DNA of 64,000 nucleotides from Rikenellaceae bacterium (GTDB taxonomy: Bacteria > Bacteroidota > Bacteroidia > Bacteroidales > Rikenellaceae). This document shows, one piece after another, positions 16,692 through 24,801 of this stretch (positions within the stretch are counted from its first letter, which is position 1; each line of letters starts with the position of its first letter). The position numbers and the translations under genes were made by a program. The notes under the pieces were generated by a model. That model saw nothing but the letters and a program-made list of their open reading frames with translations. It ran no database searches and had not been told where the DNA came from. The DNA is taken from NCBI GenBank assembly GCA_015059955.1, contig SUZK01000003.1, positions 124,001-188,000 of the forward strand, read 5' to 3'.

Positions 16692-19157
16692 ATGAACGTA
16701 TCATACAACTGGCTGAAGCGCTATATCAAGACCGATATCTCGGCAGAGCGCATGGCCGAAATACTCACCGAGCTCGGATTGGAGGTCGAGGAGTTCGAGA
16801 AGATTGAGACCATCAAGGGCGGCTTGAAAGGTGTTGTCGTGGGCGAGGTACTCACCTGCGAGGATCACCCCGACTCTGACCACCTACATATAACAACTGT
16901 CGATGTGGGCGCAAAGGCACCATTGCAGATTGTCTGTGGCGCTGCCAACTGCCGCAAGGGTCTTAAGGTGATGTGCGCAACCGTAGGTGCGGTGCTCTAC
17001 CCTATCGACTCGGATGAGGAGTTCAAGATTAAGCGTAGCAAGATTCGCGGTGTCGAGTCTCTCGGTATGCTCTGCGCTGAGGATGAGTTGGGTATTGGCC
17101 GCAACCACGAGGGCATCATGGAGCTACCAGCAGAGGCTGTGGTAGGTACACCTGCCAAGGAGTACCTTCACATCGCCGACGACTACCTTATCGGTATAGG
17201 TCTTACCCCTAACCGCGTGGATGCTGCATCACACATCGGCGTTGCGCGCGATCTCGCAGCATACCTCAAAAGCCGCGGCGAGGAGGTAGAGTTCATACTA
17301 CCATCAGTTGATGGGTTCAAGGTTGACGACACATCGCGCACCATAGAGGTAGAGGTGATAAACAGCGAGGCGGCACCACGCTATGCAGGTATCACCGTTA
17401 GTGGCTGTAAGATTGCACCATCACCCGAATGGATGCAGAACGAGCTTCGCGCTGCGGGCATCAACCCTAAGAACAACCTTGTGGATATCACCAACTATGT
17501 CCTCTTCGAGCTTGGCCAGCCTCTTCACGCATTCGATGCCGACAAGATTGAGGGTGGCAAGGTTGTGGTACGCTCGGCTGTCGAGGGCGAGAAGTTTGTG
17601 ACGTTGGATGGCGTGGAGCGCACACTAACGGCTAACGACCTTATGATATGCTCTGCAGAGCGCCCCATGTGTATCGCTGGCGTATATGGTGGTCAGGACT
17701 CAGGTATCTCAGATAGTACCGTTAACGTATTTATCGAGAGTGCCTACTTCCACCCTGTATGGGTGCGCAAGACCGCTAAGCGCTTTGGCCTTAACACCGA
17801 CGCATCGTTCCGCTTCGAGCGCGGTATCGACCCAAATATTCAGGTATATGCCCTCAAGCGCGCCGCAATGCTTATGCAGGAGCTCGCTGGTGGCCGCATA
17901 ACATCCGAGATTATCGACATCAACCCAACACCTGCACAGCACTTCGAGTTCGACTTCTCGTTGGAGCGTGCTCGTAAGCTCATCGGCAAGGATATCCCCG
18001 AGCAGACCTTTATGACAATCCTCGCAGCCCTCGACGTTGAGGTGCGTGGCCGTGAGGGCGACGTGCTTAAGGTGGCAGTGCCTCCCTACCGTGTAGATGT
18101 GCAGCGCGAGGCCGACTTGGTGGAGGATGTGTTGCGCGTATATGGCTACAACAACATCGAGGTTTCGGACCACGTGAACTCAACATTGTCGTATGCTCCA
18201 AAGCCCGATAAGGCGCGTCTTCAGAACGTCGCTTCGGACTACCTAACGGCAAACGGCTATACCGAGATTATGTCTAACTCGCTCACTAAGGCATCGTACT
18301 ACGAGGGCTCAACATCGTACCCTGTGGAGCGTTGCGTGAAGATACTCAACCCACTATCGCAGGACCTCAACGTTATGCGCCAGACGCTTATGTTCAACGC
18401 CTTGGAGGCCGTAGAGCTTAACGTCAACCGCCGTAATGCCAACCTCAGAATGTACGAGGTAGGCAACTGCTATGCCTATAACGCTGAGAAGGCTGCGGAG
18501 GAGAACACCTTGGCCAAGTACGAGGAGAGCTACCGCATAGCCCTAACCGTAACGGGTCTCGACAGCCAGCTCGCATGGAACAGCAAGGCTGAGAGCTCAT
18601 CGTTCTTCACACTTCGTGGCATGGTGGAGCGCCTGTTGAAGCGCTTTGGCATCGACCTCTACGCTCTTCAGTCGGAGAGCCTCGACTGCGACCTCTATGC
18701 CGACGCCATCGTCTTCAAGCAGGGCCCTAAGGAGGTGCTTCGCATGGGTGTTGTATCGCCTATCGTACGCAAGAAGTTCGACATCAAGCAGGATGTATAC
18801 TTCGCCGAGATAGACTTCGACCAGCTTATAAAGATGACCAAGAAATCAAAGGTGCAGTTCAAGGAGCTCTCGAAGTTCCCAGAGGTGAAGCGCGACTTGG
18901 CACTGCTCGTAAATAAGAGCGTAACATTCTCGGAGCTTCGCGCTATTGCATTTGCCACCGAGAAGAAGCTCCTTAAGTCGGTATCGTTGTTCGACGTCTA
19001 CGAGGGCGACAAGCTCCCTGAGGGTAAGAAGTCATACGCCCTAAGCTTCGTTCTCGAGGATAAGAACCAGACACTCACCGACAAGCAGATTGAGCGCACA
19101 ATGGCTAATCTCCAGGCACAGCTCGAGCAGAAGGCTGGCGCCGAGGTGCGTAAGTAG
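16692..19157 (+). CDS. pheT: Phenylalanyl-tRNA synthetase beta subunit
   Basis: An 821-residue PheT of normal length. The start MNVSYNWLKRYI matches the family. The EMAP/tRNA-binding domain is at about 40-155 (GVVVGEVLTCEDHPDSDHLHITTVDVG, LGMLCAEDELGIG). The B3/4 editing domain with GLTPNRVDAASHIGVARDLAAYL spans about 170-400. B5 (RARKLIGKDI) is at about 415-485. The catalytic-like core (VDVQREADLVEDVLRVYGYNNI) follows, and the C-terminal anticodon-binding FDX-ACB domain (SKFPEVKRDLALLV) lies at about 725-820. It charges tRNA-Phe together with PheS, whose gene is not in this window; pheT is thus apart from pheS, as in many Bacteroidota. It has its own promoter and terminator. Confidence 0.97.
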   Translation: MNVSYNWLKRYIKTDISAERMAEILTELGLEVEEFEKIETIKGGLKGVVVGEVLTCEDHPDSDHLHITTVDVGAKAPLQIVCGAANCRKGLKVMCATVGAVLYPIDSDEEFKIKRSKIRGVESLGMLCAEDELGIGRNHEGIMELPAEAVVGTPAKEYLHIADDYLIGIGLTPNRVDAASHIGVARDLAAYLKSRGEEVEFILPSVDGFKVDDTSRTIEVEVINSEAAPRYAGITVSGCKIAPSPEWMQNELRAAGINPKNNLVDITNYVLFELGQPLHAFDADKIEGGKVVVRSAVEGEKFVTLDGVERTLTANDLMICSAERPMCIAGVYGGQDSGISDSTVNVFIESAYFHPVWVRKTAKRFGLNTDASFRFERGIDPNIQVYALKRAAMLMQELAGGRITSEIIDINPTPAQHFEFDFSLERARKLIGKDIPEQTFMTILAALDVEVRGREGDVLKVAVPPYRVDVQREADLVEDVLRVYGYNNIEVSDHVNSTLSYAPKPDKARLQNVASDYLTANGYTEIMSNSLTKASYYEGSTSYPVERCVKILNPLSQDLNVMRQTLMFNALEAVELNVNRRNANLRMYEVGNCYAYNAEKAAEENTLAKYEESYRIALTVTGLDSQLAWNSKAESSSFFTLRGMVERLLKRFGIDLYALQSESLDCDLYADAIVFKQGPKEVLRMGVVSPIVRKKFDIKQDVYFAEIDFDQLIKMTKKSKVQFKELSKFPEVKRDLALLVNKSVTFSELRAIAFATEKKLLKSVSLFDVYEGDKLPEGKKSYALSFVLEDKNQTLTDKQIERTMANLQAQLEQKAGAEVRK

Positions 19158-19178
19158 TTTTTCAAGTGCGACATAACG

Positions 19179-19212
19179 TAGGGGCTGTCCATAAGGGTAG
19201 TCCCTATTTTTG
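19179..19212 (+). terminator. Intrinsic terminator after pheT
   Basis: The stem TAGGGGCTGTCC / GGGTAGTCCCTA with a short loop is followed by TTTTTG, 22 nt after the pheT stop. Confidence 0.75.
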
Positions 19213-19221
19213 TCACGACAT

Positions 19222-19236
19222 CTGCCAAAATGTCAG
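19222..19236 (+). promoter_or_regulatory. Possible operator CTGCCA-AAA-TGTCAG upstream of htpG
   Basis: A 15-nt near-palindrome immediately upstream of a sigma-54-like promoter. The position and symmetry suggest a regulator or upstream activator site for a heat-shock gene. This is inference. Confidence 0.35.
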
Positions 19237-19245
19237 TCTATCGTG

Positions 19246-19263
19246 GTTGGCACACCATTTGCC
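19246..19263 (+). promoter_or_regulatory. Sigma-54-type promoter of htpG
   Basis: GTTGGCACACCATTTGCC has the -24 GG (TGGCAC) and -12 GC (TTGC) with the canonical 10-bp separation, 48 nt before the htpG ATG. No TAnnTTTG box was found in this gap. Assignment is by motif only. Confidence 0.55.
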
Positions 19264-19310
19264 TAAGCATTGGCTGAAAACGAAAAACTAATAACAGTAC
19301 ACATACGACT

Positions 19311-21368
19311 ATGAAAAACGGAAAAATTGGGGTAACAACGGAGAATATATTTCCCGTAATCAAGAAGTTCCTCTACTCGGACCACGAGATATTCTTACGC
19401 GAGTTGGTATCTAACGCTGTGGATGCCACAGAGAAGCTCAAGACACTATCGGCAAAGGGCGAGGCTGAGGGCGAGTTAGGCGATATGACGATACGCATCG
19501 CCGTAGATAGCGAGGCCAAGACGCTTACTATCACCGACCGCGGTATCGGCATGAGCGAGGAGGAGGTTGAGCGCTACATCAACCAAATAGCCTTCTCTGG
19601 CGCCGAGGAGTTTATGGCGAAGTACAAGGAGCAGACAATAATCGGCCACTTCGGCCTCGGCTTCTACTCGTCGTTCATGGTTGCCGACAAGGTGGAGATA
19701 TTTACGCAGTCGTACCGCAAAGGCGAGAAGAGCGTTCACTGGAGCTGCACGGGTACGCCTGAGTATGAGTTGGAGAGCCTCGATGAGAAGCTCGACCGTG
19801 GCACACGCATCGTGCTTCACCTATCCGAGGAGTGCGCGCAGTACTCACAGCGCGATGAGATAGCGAAGCTTCTGCGCAAGTACTGCCACTTCCTACCTAT
19901 ACCTATCGCCTTTGGCAAGAGACAGGAGTGGAAGGATGGCAAGTATGTGGATACCGCTGAGGACAACATCATCAACGACACCACGCCACTATGGACACGC
20001 AAGCCATCGGAGATTACCGAGGAGGAGTATAAGGAGTTCTACGCCGACCTATACCCTGGTAGCGAGGAGCCACTCTTCTATATCCACCTCAACATCGACT
20101 ATCCGTTTAACCTTACGGGCATACTCTACTTCCCGAAGATACGCAACAACTTCGAGATACAGAAGAACCGTATACAGCTATACTGCAACCAGGTATTCGT
20201 CACCGACGAGGTAACGGGCATTGTGCCAGAGTACCTCACGTTGCTACATGGCGTTATCGACTCACCAGATATTCCGCTCAACGTGTCGCGCAGCTACCTT
20301 CAGAGCGACAACAACGTGAAGAAGATTTCGGGATATATCACCCGCAAGGTGGCAGACCGTCTTCAGGAGCTCTTCAACACCATGCGCGAGGACTACGAGA
20401 AGAAGTGGGACGACCTTAAGATATTCATCCAGTATGGCGTACTAACAGACGAGAAGTTCGCCGAGAAGGCTCAAAACTTCATGCTCTGGAAGTCTATCGA
20501 GGGTAAGTACTACACCGCAACGGAGTATGTCGAGAAGGTCAAGGATTTGCAGACCGACAAGGATGGCTTCACCATAATGCTCTATGTCGATGACGTGGAG
20601 GGTAAGAATAGCTTTGTAGAGGCTGCTAAGGCCAAGGGCTACGACATCTTGGAGATGAACGGCCAGCTCGACAGCCACTACATCCAGTACCTCGAGTCGA
20701 AGATGGAGAAGACACGCTTCGTGCGCGTAGACTCCGATGTTATAGACAACCTCATCCGCAAGGAGCAGCAGCAGGCGATGTCGCTAAGCTCGGACCAGCA
20801 GCAGATTATGCGCCCCGTATTCGAGGGACAGTTGCCCGAGGATGAGAAGATACACTATCATGTGGCCTTCGAGCCTATGTCGAAGGATGATGCACCGGTG
20901 GTTATCACACAGAACGAGTTTATGCGTCGTATGAAGGATATGGCGGCAACGAGCGGTGGCGAGATGAGCCGCTTCTATGCCGAGATGCCCGACAACTACA
21001 CCATTACGGTAAACGGCAACCACCCTATCGTCCTCGACATCCTTGGCGAGGTGGAGAAGGAGTATGGCGACAAGCTACGTACCATCGGAAAGAAGATTAC
21101 GGCTGCCGAGCAGGAGGAGAGTCGCTTCGAGGAGACCGTTAAGGATAAGAAGAGCGAGGAGCTTACGGCCGAGGAGCGCGAGATGCGCGAGAGCCTATCG
21201 AAGCGCGTCGTAGAGCTTCGCGAGGAGCGCAACAGCCGCCTGGTGGAGATAGGTCGTGGCAACCGCAAGGTACGACAGATTATCGACCTTGCACTACTCT
21301 CAAACGGCATGCTCAAGGGCAAGAGTCTTACGGACTTTATCCAGCGTAGCATATCGCTTATCGAGTAG
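19311..21368 (+). CDS. htpG: Molecular chaperone HtpG (bacterial Hsp90)
   Basis: A 685-residue GHKL ATPase and dimeric chaperone. The N-terminal ATP-binding domain shows HEIFLRELVSNAVDATEK near 23-40, DRGIGMS near 80-86, the lid FSGAEEFM, and GHFGLGFYSSFMV near 112-125. The middle domain has NVSRSYLQSD and LNSR-like catalytic-loop elements near 330. The C-terminal dimerisation domain includes a Lys/Glu-rich stretch (about 590-650) longer than in E. coli (624 residues), common in Bacteroidota. It assists folding of client proteins in the cytoplasm. The likely regulation is unusual: a sigma-54-type promoter and a palindrome precede it. It is a single-gene unit ended by a bidirectional terminator. 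Confidence 0.96.
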   Translation: MKNGKIGVTTENIFPVIKKFLYSDHEIFLRELVSNAVDATEKLKTLSAKGEAEGELGDMTIRIAVDSEAKTLTITDRGIGMSEEEVERYINQIAFSGAEEFMAKYKEQTIIGHFGLGFYSSFMVADKVEIFTQSYRKGEKSVHWSCTGTPEYELESLDEKLDRGTRIVLHLSEECAQYSQRDEIAKLLRKYCHFLPIPIAFGKRQEWKDGKYVDTAEDNIINDTTPLWTRKPSEITEEEYKEFYADLYPGSEEPLFYIHLNIDYPFNLTGILYFPKIRNNFEIQKNRIQLYCNQVFVTDEVTGIVPEYLTLLHGVIDSPDIPLNVSRSYLQSDNNVKKISGYITRKVADRLQELFNTMREDYEKKWDDLKIFIQYGVLTDEKFAEKAQNFMLWKSIEGKYYTATEYVEKVKDLQTDKDGFTIMLYVDDVEGKNSFVEAAKAKGYDILEMNGQLDSHYIQYLESKMEKTRFVRVDSDVIDNLIRKEQQQAMSLSSDQQQIMRPVFEGQLPEDEKIHYHVAFEPMSKDDAPVVITQNEFMRRMKDMAATSGGEMSRFYAEMPDNYTITVNGNHPIVLDILGEVEKEYGDKLRTIGKKITAAEQEESRFEETVKDKKSEELTAEEREMRESLSKRVVELREERNSRLVEIGRGNRKVRQIIDLALLSNGMLKGKSLTDFIQRSISLIE

Positions 21369-21388
21369 CGACATATATTATAATAAAT

Positions 21389-21424
21389 AAGACCGACTAA
21401 AGAGCAATCCTTAGTCGGTCTTTT
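21389..21424. terminator. Bidirectional terminator between htpG and the 267-residue gene
   Basis: A perfect 12-bp stem AAGACCGACTAA / TTAGTCGGTCTT with a 10-nt loop and a T run on the plus side. It lies between convergent genes. Confidence 0.85.
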
Positions 21425-21431
21425 CATCATG

Positions 21432-22235
21432 TTAATACCTTCCCATCTTCTCTCTCATAGCATCCATCTTCTGCTCATCTAAGCTTTTCTTTCCCGACCA
21501 GAAGTCCAAATAGAAGAACTGATCAATTTTATCCTTATAAATCTCGCAGCCACCGAATGTCTTTGACTCACCGACCACAACATCTTGACCATTCTCCTTG
21601 GTTACATACCAAGTAGTATGTGGGATTGGAAAGTATGTAAAATCAGATTGCAAGGCAACACCAAACTCTCTTTCTACCTCGCTGAGTGGAGCATTATACT
21701 CCTCAGCAACCTTTTTTACGAAGTCCTCCATGTCATCCATTCTCGCATAGGATATAGCACAAATAACAAGATATACACCTAATGCAAAGTATACAAGGCG
21801 CATCCAGTCAAAGTTAAATCCACTTGAGGCAGATGATCGAACATCACTATTTGGGCAGACACGTTCGCCATTTTTGCTTATATATTGCTTTATCATGCTT
21901 GTGAACATCTCTACTCTTTCAATAGCAGCCTCAGGTATAGGTTGATAATCGCTACTATTGACTACGTTTCTTAAATCCCACAAGAAATCAGACAAACAGC
22001 CACATGATGACGTTAGTGACACCTCGGATGATATAACACGCTTGAAAAACTCATTTGCAGTATAAAGACGATTATGCTCATCATTTACCTCGTCTGAGTC
22101 ATCTGAGTCGCAGGCGTCAATCAACACCTGTAATGCCTTATTAAACTTGCTTTTTCTGGATATAGATGTTTGAATGTAGATAGACTCTATCGACTTTGGA
22201 ACAGCACGCTCCTTTATAGTATTTACTTTCAACAT
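21432..22235 (-). CDS. Hypothetical single-pass membrane protein
   Basis: A 267-residue protein I do not recognise. The first ~160 residues are soluble and helical, with an acidic patch DACDSDDSDEVNDEHN and a CGCLSDFLWDLRN segment. One transmembrane helix follows (WMRLVYFALGVYLVICAISYA, about 165-185). The C-terminal ~80 residues are soluble and include HTTWYVTKENGQDVVVGESKTFGG. It has no signal peptide and no catalytic motif. It lies 29 nt after a small lipoprotein gene, so both are probably expressed together; the pair may be accessory, as AT content is higher than in the flanking core genes. Confidence 0.6.
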   Translation of the reverse strand: MLKVNTIKERAVPKSIESIYIQTSISRKSKFNKALQVLIDACDSDDSDEVNDEHNRLYTANEFFKRVISSEVSLTSSCGCLSDFLWDLRNVVNSSDYQPIPEAAIERVEMFTSMIKQYISKNGERVCPNSDVRSSASSGFNFDWMRLVYFALGVYLVICAISYARMDDMEDFVKKVAEEYNAPLSEVEREFGVALQSDFTYFPIPHTTWYVTKENGQDVVVGESKTFGGCEIYKDKIDQFFYLDFWSGKKSLDEQKMDAMREKMGRY

Positions 22236-22264
22236 AGTTTAGAATATTTGGGTTCGTAGATTTG

Positions 22265-22648
22265 TTACTTCTTTCTTAGCTGAACCAGCTCCCATTCTCT
22301 GTTAAGGTCATTATCGCATATGTAGAGTGTTCCATCGGGCGATAGATTCATGACTGCTCCAGCATCCATGTATATCACACCGAACGATGATGAAACAAAC
22401 ACATACTCAGTAGTAATCGATGAGCCATCGATATATGCATCAACCATCATTGGCTCCTCGTCACTTAGAAAGTCCAACCACACGTCACCTGTCGAGTCTA
22501 CCCACTCACCTAAATACATAGACCATGCGTATGTGGGTTTTGCAGGCTCAGCATCCGATTTCTTGTTAGAGTTATCCTTATTACTGCTCCCACCGCAGCT
22601 TAACAATAGGGTCGAAAGAATTAATGCAAATAGATAGTTAAGTTTCAT
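22265..22648 (-). CDS. Small hypothetical lipoprotein
   Basis: A 127-residue lipoprotein with lipobox LLLSC (C18), a Ser/Asn/Lys-rich linker (about 19-35), then a compact beta-rich domain containing YLGEWVDSTGDVWLDF and ending in NREWELVQLRK. The pattern (x-G-x-W plus antiparallel strands) is like a small lipocalin-type or META-like domain. I cannot assign a family. It is co-directional with, and upstream of, the 267-residue membrane protein. Confidence 0.6.
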   Translation of the reverse strand: MKLNYLFALILSTLLLSCGGSSNKDNSNKKSDAEPAKPTYAWSMYLGEWVDSTGDVWLDFLSDEEPMMVDAYIDGSSITTEYVFVSSSFGVIYMDAGAVMNLSPDGTLYICDNDLNREWELVQLRKK

Positions 22649-22706
22649 AGCAAATATTATTTAATTATTTATCAGTCCGCATATTTAGGGCGTAATATTG
22701 AGGACT

Positions 22707-22896
22707 AAACAAATAAAAAGTGCGGACAATATTGCCGATATTGGATTCTGAGGTCTTCCACAACCATGTCCCCACATACGGAATAAAGCCCACACTAAAT
22801 AGATAGTGTGAGCGTCAAACTTTATTCCTCGGGGACTGTGTAAAATGTGGAAGTTTCAGAATCCCGAAATATAAGCTAACGCTTTTTATGTTTATA
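22707..22896. repeat. About 190-bp imperfect palindrome (class C fold-back)
   Basis: The inner arms GGATTCTGAGGTCTTCCACA and the complement of TGTGGAAGTTTCAGAATCC pair well. Inside them GGAATAAAG pairs with CTTTATTCC, and CACACTA pairs with TAGTGTG around a six-base apex. Outside them a weaker AAACAaATAAAAAG / CTTTTTATGTTT pairing extends the structure. There is no ORF. It fills most of the 350-nt gap 22649-22998, which otherwise holds the promoter area of the small lipoprotein. Confidence 0.7.
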
Positions 22897-22998
22897 TGTC
22901 CCTAATGTCTGTTATTTTACCATAGGCATACTACGTTATTTTTTTGTTAACACAAAGATAATCATTATTATCGATATCTCAAAATATTCATTCGTTAC

Positions 22999-23400
22999 TT
23001 ACACCCTCTCTAACACCTCAAGTAGCCACTTGGGAGCGCGTTGGGGGCGGCGTGTCTCGCGGTCGATAAAGCCGAGGGTTGTTGAGCCTGTGGCCACCTC
23101 GCGGCCATCCTCGCCCGTAATCTCATAGCGGAAGGTCATACGCGCCATGGGCATCTCGTCGACAATAGCGCGCACGGTGATAAGCTCATCGTAGAGCGCT
23201 GGGTGCTTATACTTGACATTGACCTCGACAATAGGCATCATCACACCACGGCGCTCCATCTCGGCATAGGTTAGGCCTATGGCACGAAGCCACTCGGTAC
23301 GCGCCGCCTCAAAGAACTTGACATAGTTCGAATGGTGCACCACACCCATCTGGTCGGTATGGTGATACTCGACACGTATCTTATGCTCAAAACTCTTCAT
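22999..23400 (-). CDS. Acyl-CoA thioesterase, YbgC/FadM (4HBT hot-dog) family
   Basis: A 133-residue hot-dog-fold protein. It begins with EHKIRVEYHHTDQMGVVHHSNYVKFFEAART, where Asp17 in the YHHTDQMGVVHH signature is the family's catalytic residue. The central helix and the following strands VDEMPMARMTFRYEI match the 4HBT fold. The family hydrolyses acyl-CoA or acyl-ACP thioesters, and YbgC relatives associate with the Tol-Pal/phospholipid machinery. It is the last gene of an operon running from the exonuclease (27612) to here, 9 nt after ribF. Confidence 0.88.
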   Translation of the reverse strand: MKSFEHKIRVEYHHTDQMGVVHHSNYVKFFEAARTEWLRAIGLTYAEMERRGVMMPIVEVNVKYKHPALYDELITVRAIVDEMPMARMTFRYEITGEDGREVATGSTTLGFIDRETRRPQRAPKWLLEVLERV

Positions 23401-23409
23401 AATCTATCA

Positions 23410-24144
23410 TTATAACTCGATAACCACCCTACCCGTTACGGACTCGCCAAGACGTATCGAGCGGCTGTCAATATTAATACTCATCTGCTTGCCGTTGACC
23501 ACAGCATCATATTTTCCATCGCAAGGCAGCTGCTTCGTATCATCCTCAACACGCACCACGCCCTCCGTAGCCACACCTATTATTATATATGGGTGCGACA
23601 TAATCTCTGCGGCACGCTGCATATGCCCCTCGTCTATAAGGCGACGCACAACCGTAGAGCTCACCTTATCGCCACCCTCGGTATGTTGCTCAACACGCAC
23701 AACCTCAAAGCCGAGCTCCTCGGCCATAGGTTGCAACGACTCGAAGCGACCCTCGCTGCCACGGCCAAAGCGGTGGTTATACCCCACGACCATACCTCGC
23801 ATCTTCAACCTCTCGACGAGCGAACGTACGAAGGTATCGTAGCTCTGCGTGCGGAAGGTCTCATCGAAGCGCACGACAACAAGGTGGTCGACGCCATACT
23901 GAGCAAGAAGATATGCGCGCTCCTCAACAGAGGTGAGTAGCTGCATGCCCTCGGCACGCCCCATGGCAATACGCGGGTGGGGGTCAAAGGTGATGACAAC
24001 ACTCTCCAAGCCAAGACGCTGTGCCATATTGCATAAGCAGCCAAGCAGCTGAGCATGGCCTGCATGCACACCATCGAACGAGCCTACGGTGACTACCGTG
24101 GCCCTCTCCGAGTGAAACGCATCTATGCCGTAGTGTATGGTCAT
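23410..24144 (-). CDS. ribF: RibF-like FAD synthetase with reduced flavokinase domain
   Basis: A 244-residue protein starting at the ATG that begins 1 nt past the rex stop; a longer reading would need a TTG inside rex. The N-terminal FMN adenylyltransferase domain is intact: GSFDGVHAGH nucleotide-binding motif, TFDPHPR, GYNHRFGRG, and KVSSTVVRRLIDEG (the ISSTxIR-type motif). Normal bifunctional RibF has ~125 further residues of riboflavin kinase with a G-x-PTAN motif. Here only ~75 remain and that motif is absent (the strand IIIGVATEGVVRVEDD appears in its place), although a beta-barrel-like stretch (YDAVVNGKQMSINIDSRSI) is left. FAD synthesis from FMN is therefore likely, while flavokinase activity is doubtful. 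Confidence 0.82.
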   Translation of the reverse strand: MTIHYGIDAFHSERATVVTVGSFDGVHAGHAQLLGCLCNMAQRLGLESVVITFDPHPRIAMGRAEGMQLLTSVEERAYLLAQYGVDHLVVVRFDETFRTQSYDTFVRSLVERLKMRGMVVGYNHRFGRGSEGRFESLQPMAEELGFEVVRVEQHTEGGDKVSSTVVRRLIDEGHMQRAAEIMSHPYIIIGVATEGVVRVEDDTKQLPCDGKYDAVVNGKQMSINIDSRSIRLGESVTGRVVIEL

Positions 24145-24145
24145 A

Positions 24146-24790
24146 TTAGCTATTATCCTCTGCAACCTTTACGAAGTAGGCAACCTTCTCCAAAAGTGTG
24201 GTGATATCGTAGTTCTCGACAACAATGCCCTGTGGGAAGTTCAACGGTGCCGAGGTAAAGTTCAGCACGCCCTTGATACCTGCGTTGATGATAGGCAGTA
24301 CGAGGGCTGCTGCCGCAGATGTTGGCGAGGTGACGATGACAATGCTTATATCAAGCTCATCAACACGCTGCTCAAACTCGTCGATATGGTAACACGGGAT
24401 ATTATCGACCATGGAGCCGACCTTCTGAGGGTCGATATCGAAAGCTGCGGTAATACGTAGTTTAAGGCCCTTGCCATTGAAGTAGCGCGTAACGGCTTGG
24501 CCGAGGTGGCCCATGCCGATAATAGCCATATTCATTGGCTGCTCGCTATACAGGATATTGTCGATAAAGTCGATAAGGACCTTCACGTCATAACCCTTCT
24601 TCGTATCGCTCGAAAAGCCTATGAGCATAAGGTCGCGACGCACCTGCACGGCGGTGATGCCATGCATACCCGCAAGGACATGCGAAAAGATATGTGTGAT
24701 ACCCTGAGCATGACACTTGATGAGCGTACGGCGATACTCGCTAAGGCGCTCGATGGTCTTCTCCGGTATGTTAGATGCTATATTTGCCAT
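24146..24790 (-). CDS. rex: Redox-sensing transcriptional repressor Rex
   Basis: A 214-residue Rex. The N-terminal winged helix (about 1-80) has the motif PEKTIERLSEYRRTLIKC and recognition region ITAVQVRRDLMLIGF. The C-terminal NAD(H)-binding Rossmann domain shows GMGHLGQAV (GxGxxG) near 94-102, an FDIDPQKVG segment, and the later IVTSPTSAAAALVLPIINAGIKGVLNF. Rex senses the NADH/NAD+ ratio and releases DNA when NADH is high, controlling fermentative genes. It lies mid-operon between a LysM protein and ribF. No Rex operator was recognised in this window. Confidence 0.95.
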   Translation of the reverse strand: MANIASNIPEKTIERLSEYRRTLIKCHAQGITHIFSHVLAGMHGITAVQVRRDLMLIGFSSDTKKGYDVKVLIDFIDNILYSEQPMNMAIIGMGHLGQAVTRYFNGKGLKLRITAAFDIDPQKVGSMVDNIPCYHIDEFEQRVDELDISIVIVTSPTSAAAALVLPIINAGIKGVLNFTSAPLNFPQGIVVENYDITTLLEKVAYFVKVAEDNS

Positions 24791-24801
24791 CTGCGAAATG
24801 T

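Noticed and set aside
24145..24165. Earlier TTG start for ribF
   Set aside because: It lies inside rex, while the ATG at 24144 directly follows the rex stop and matches the usual RibF N-terminus.
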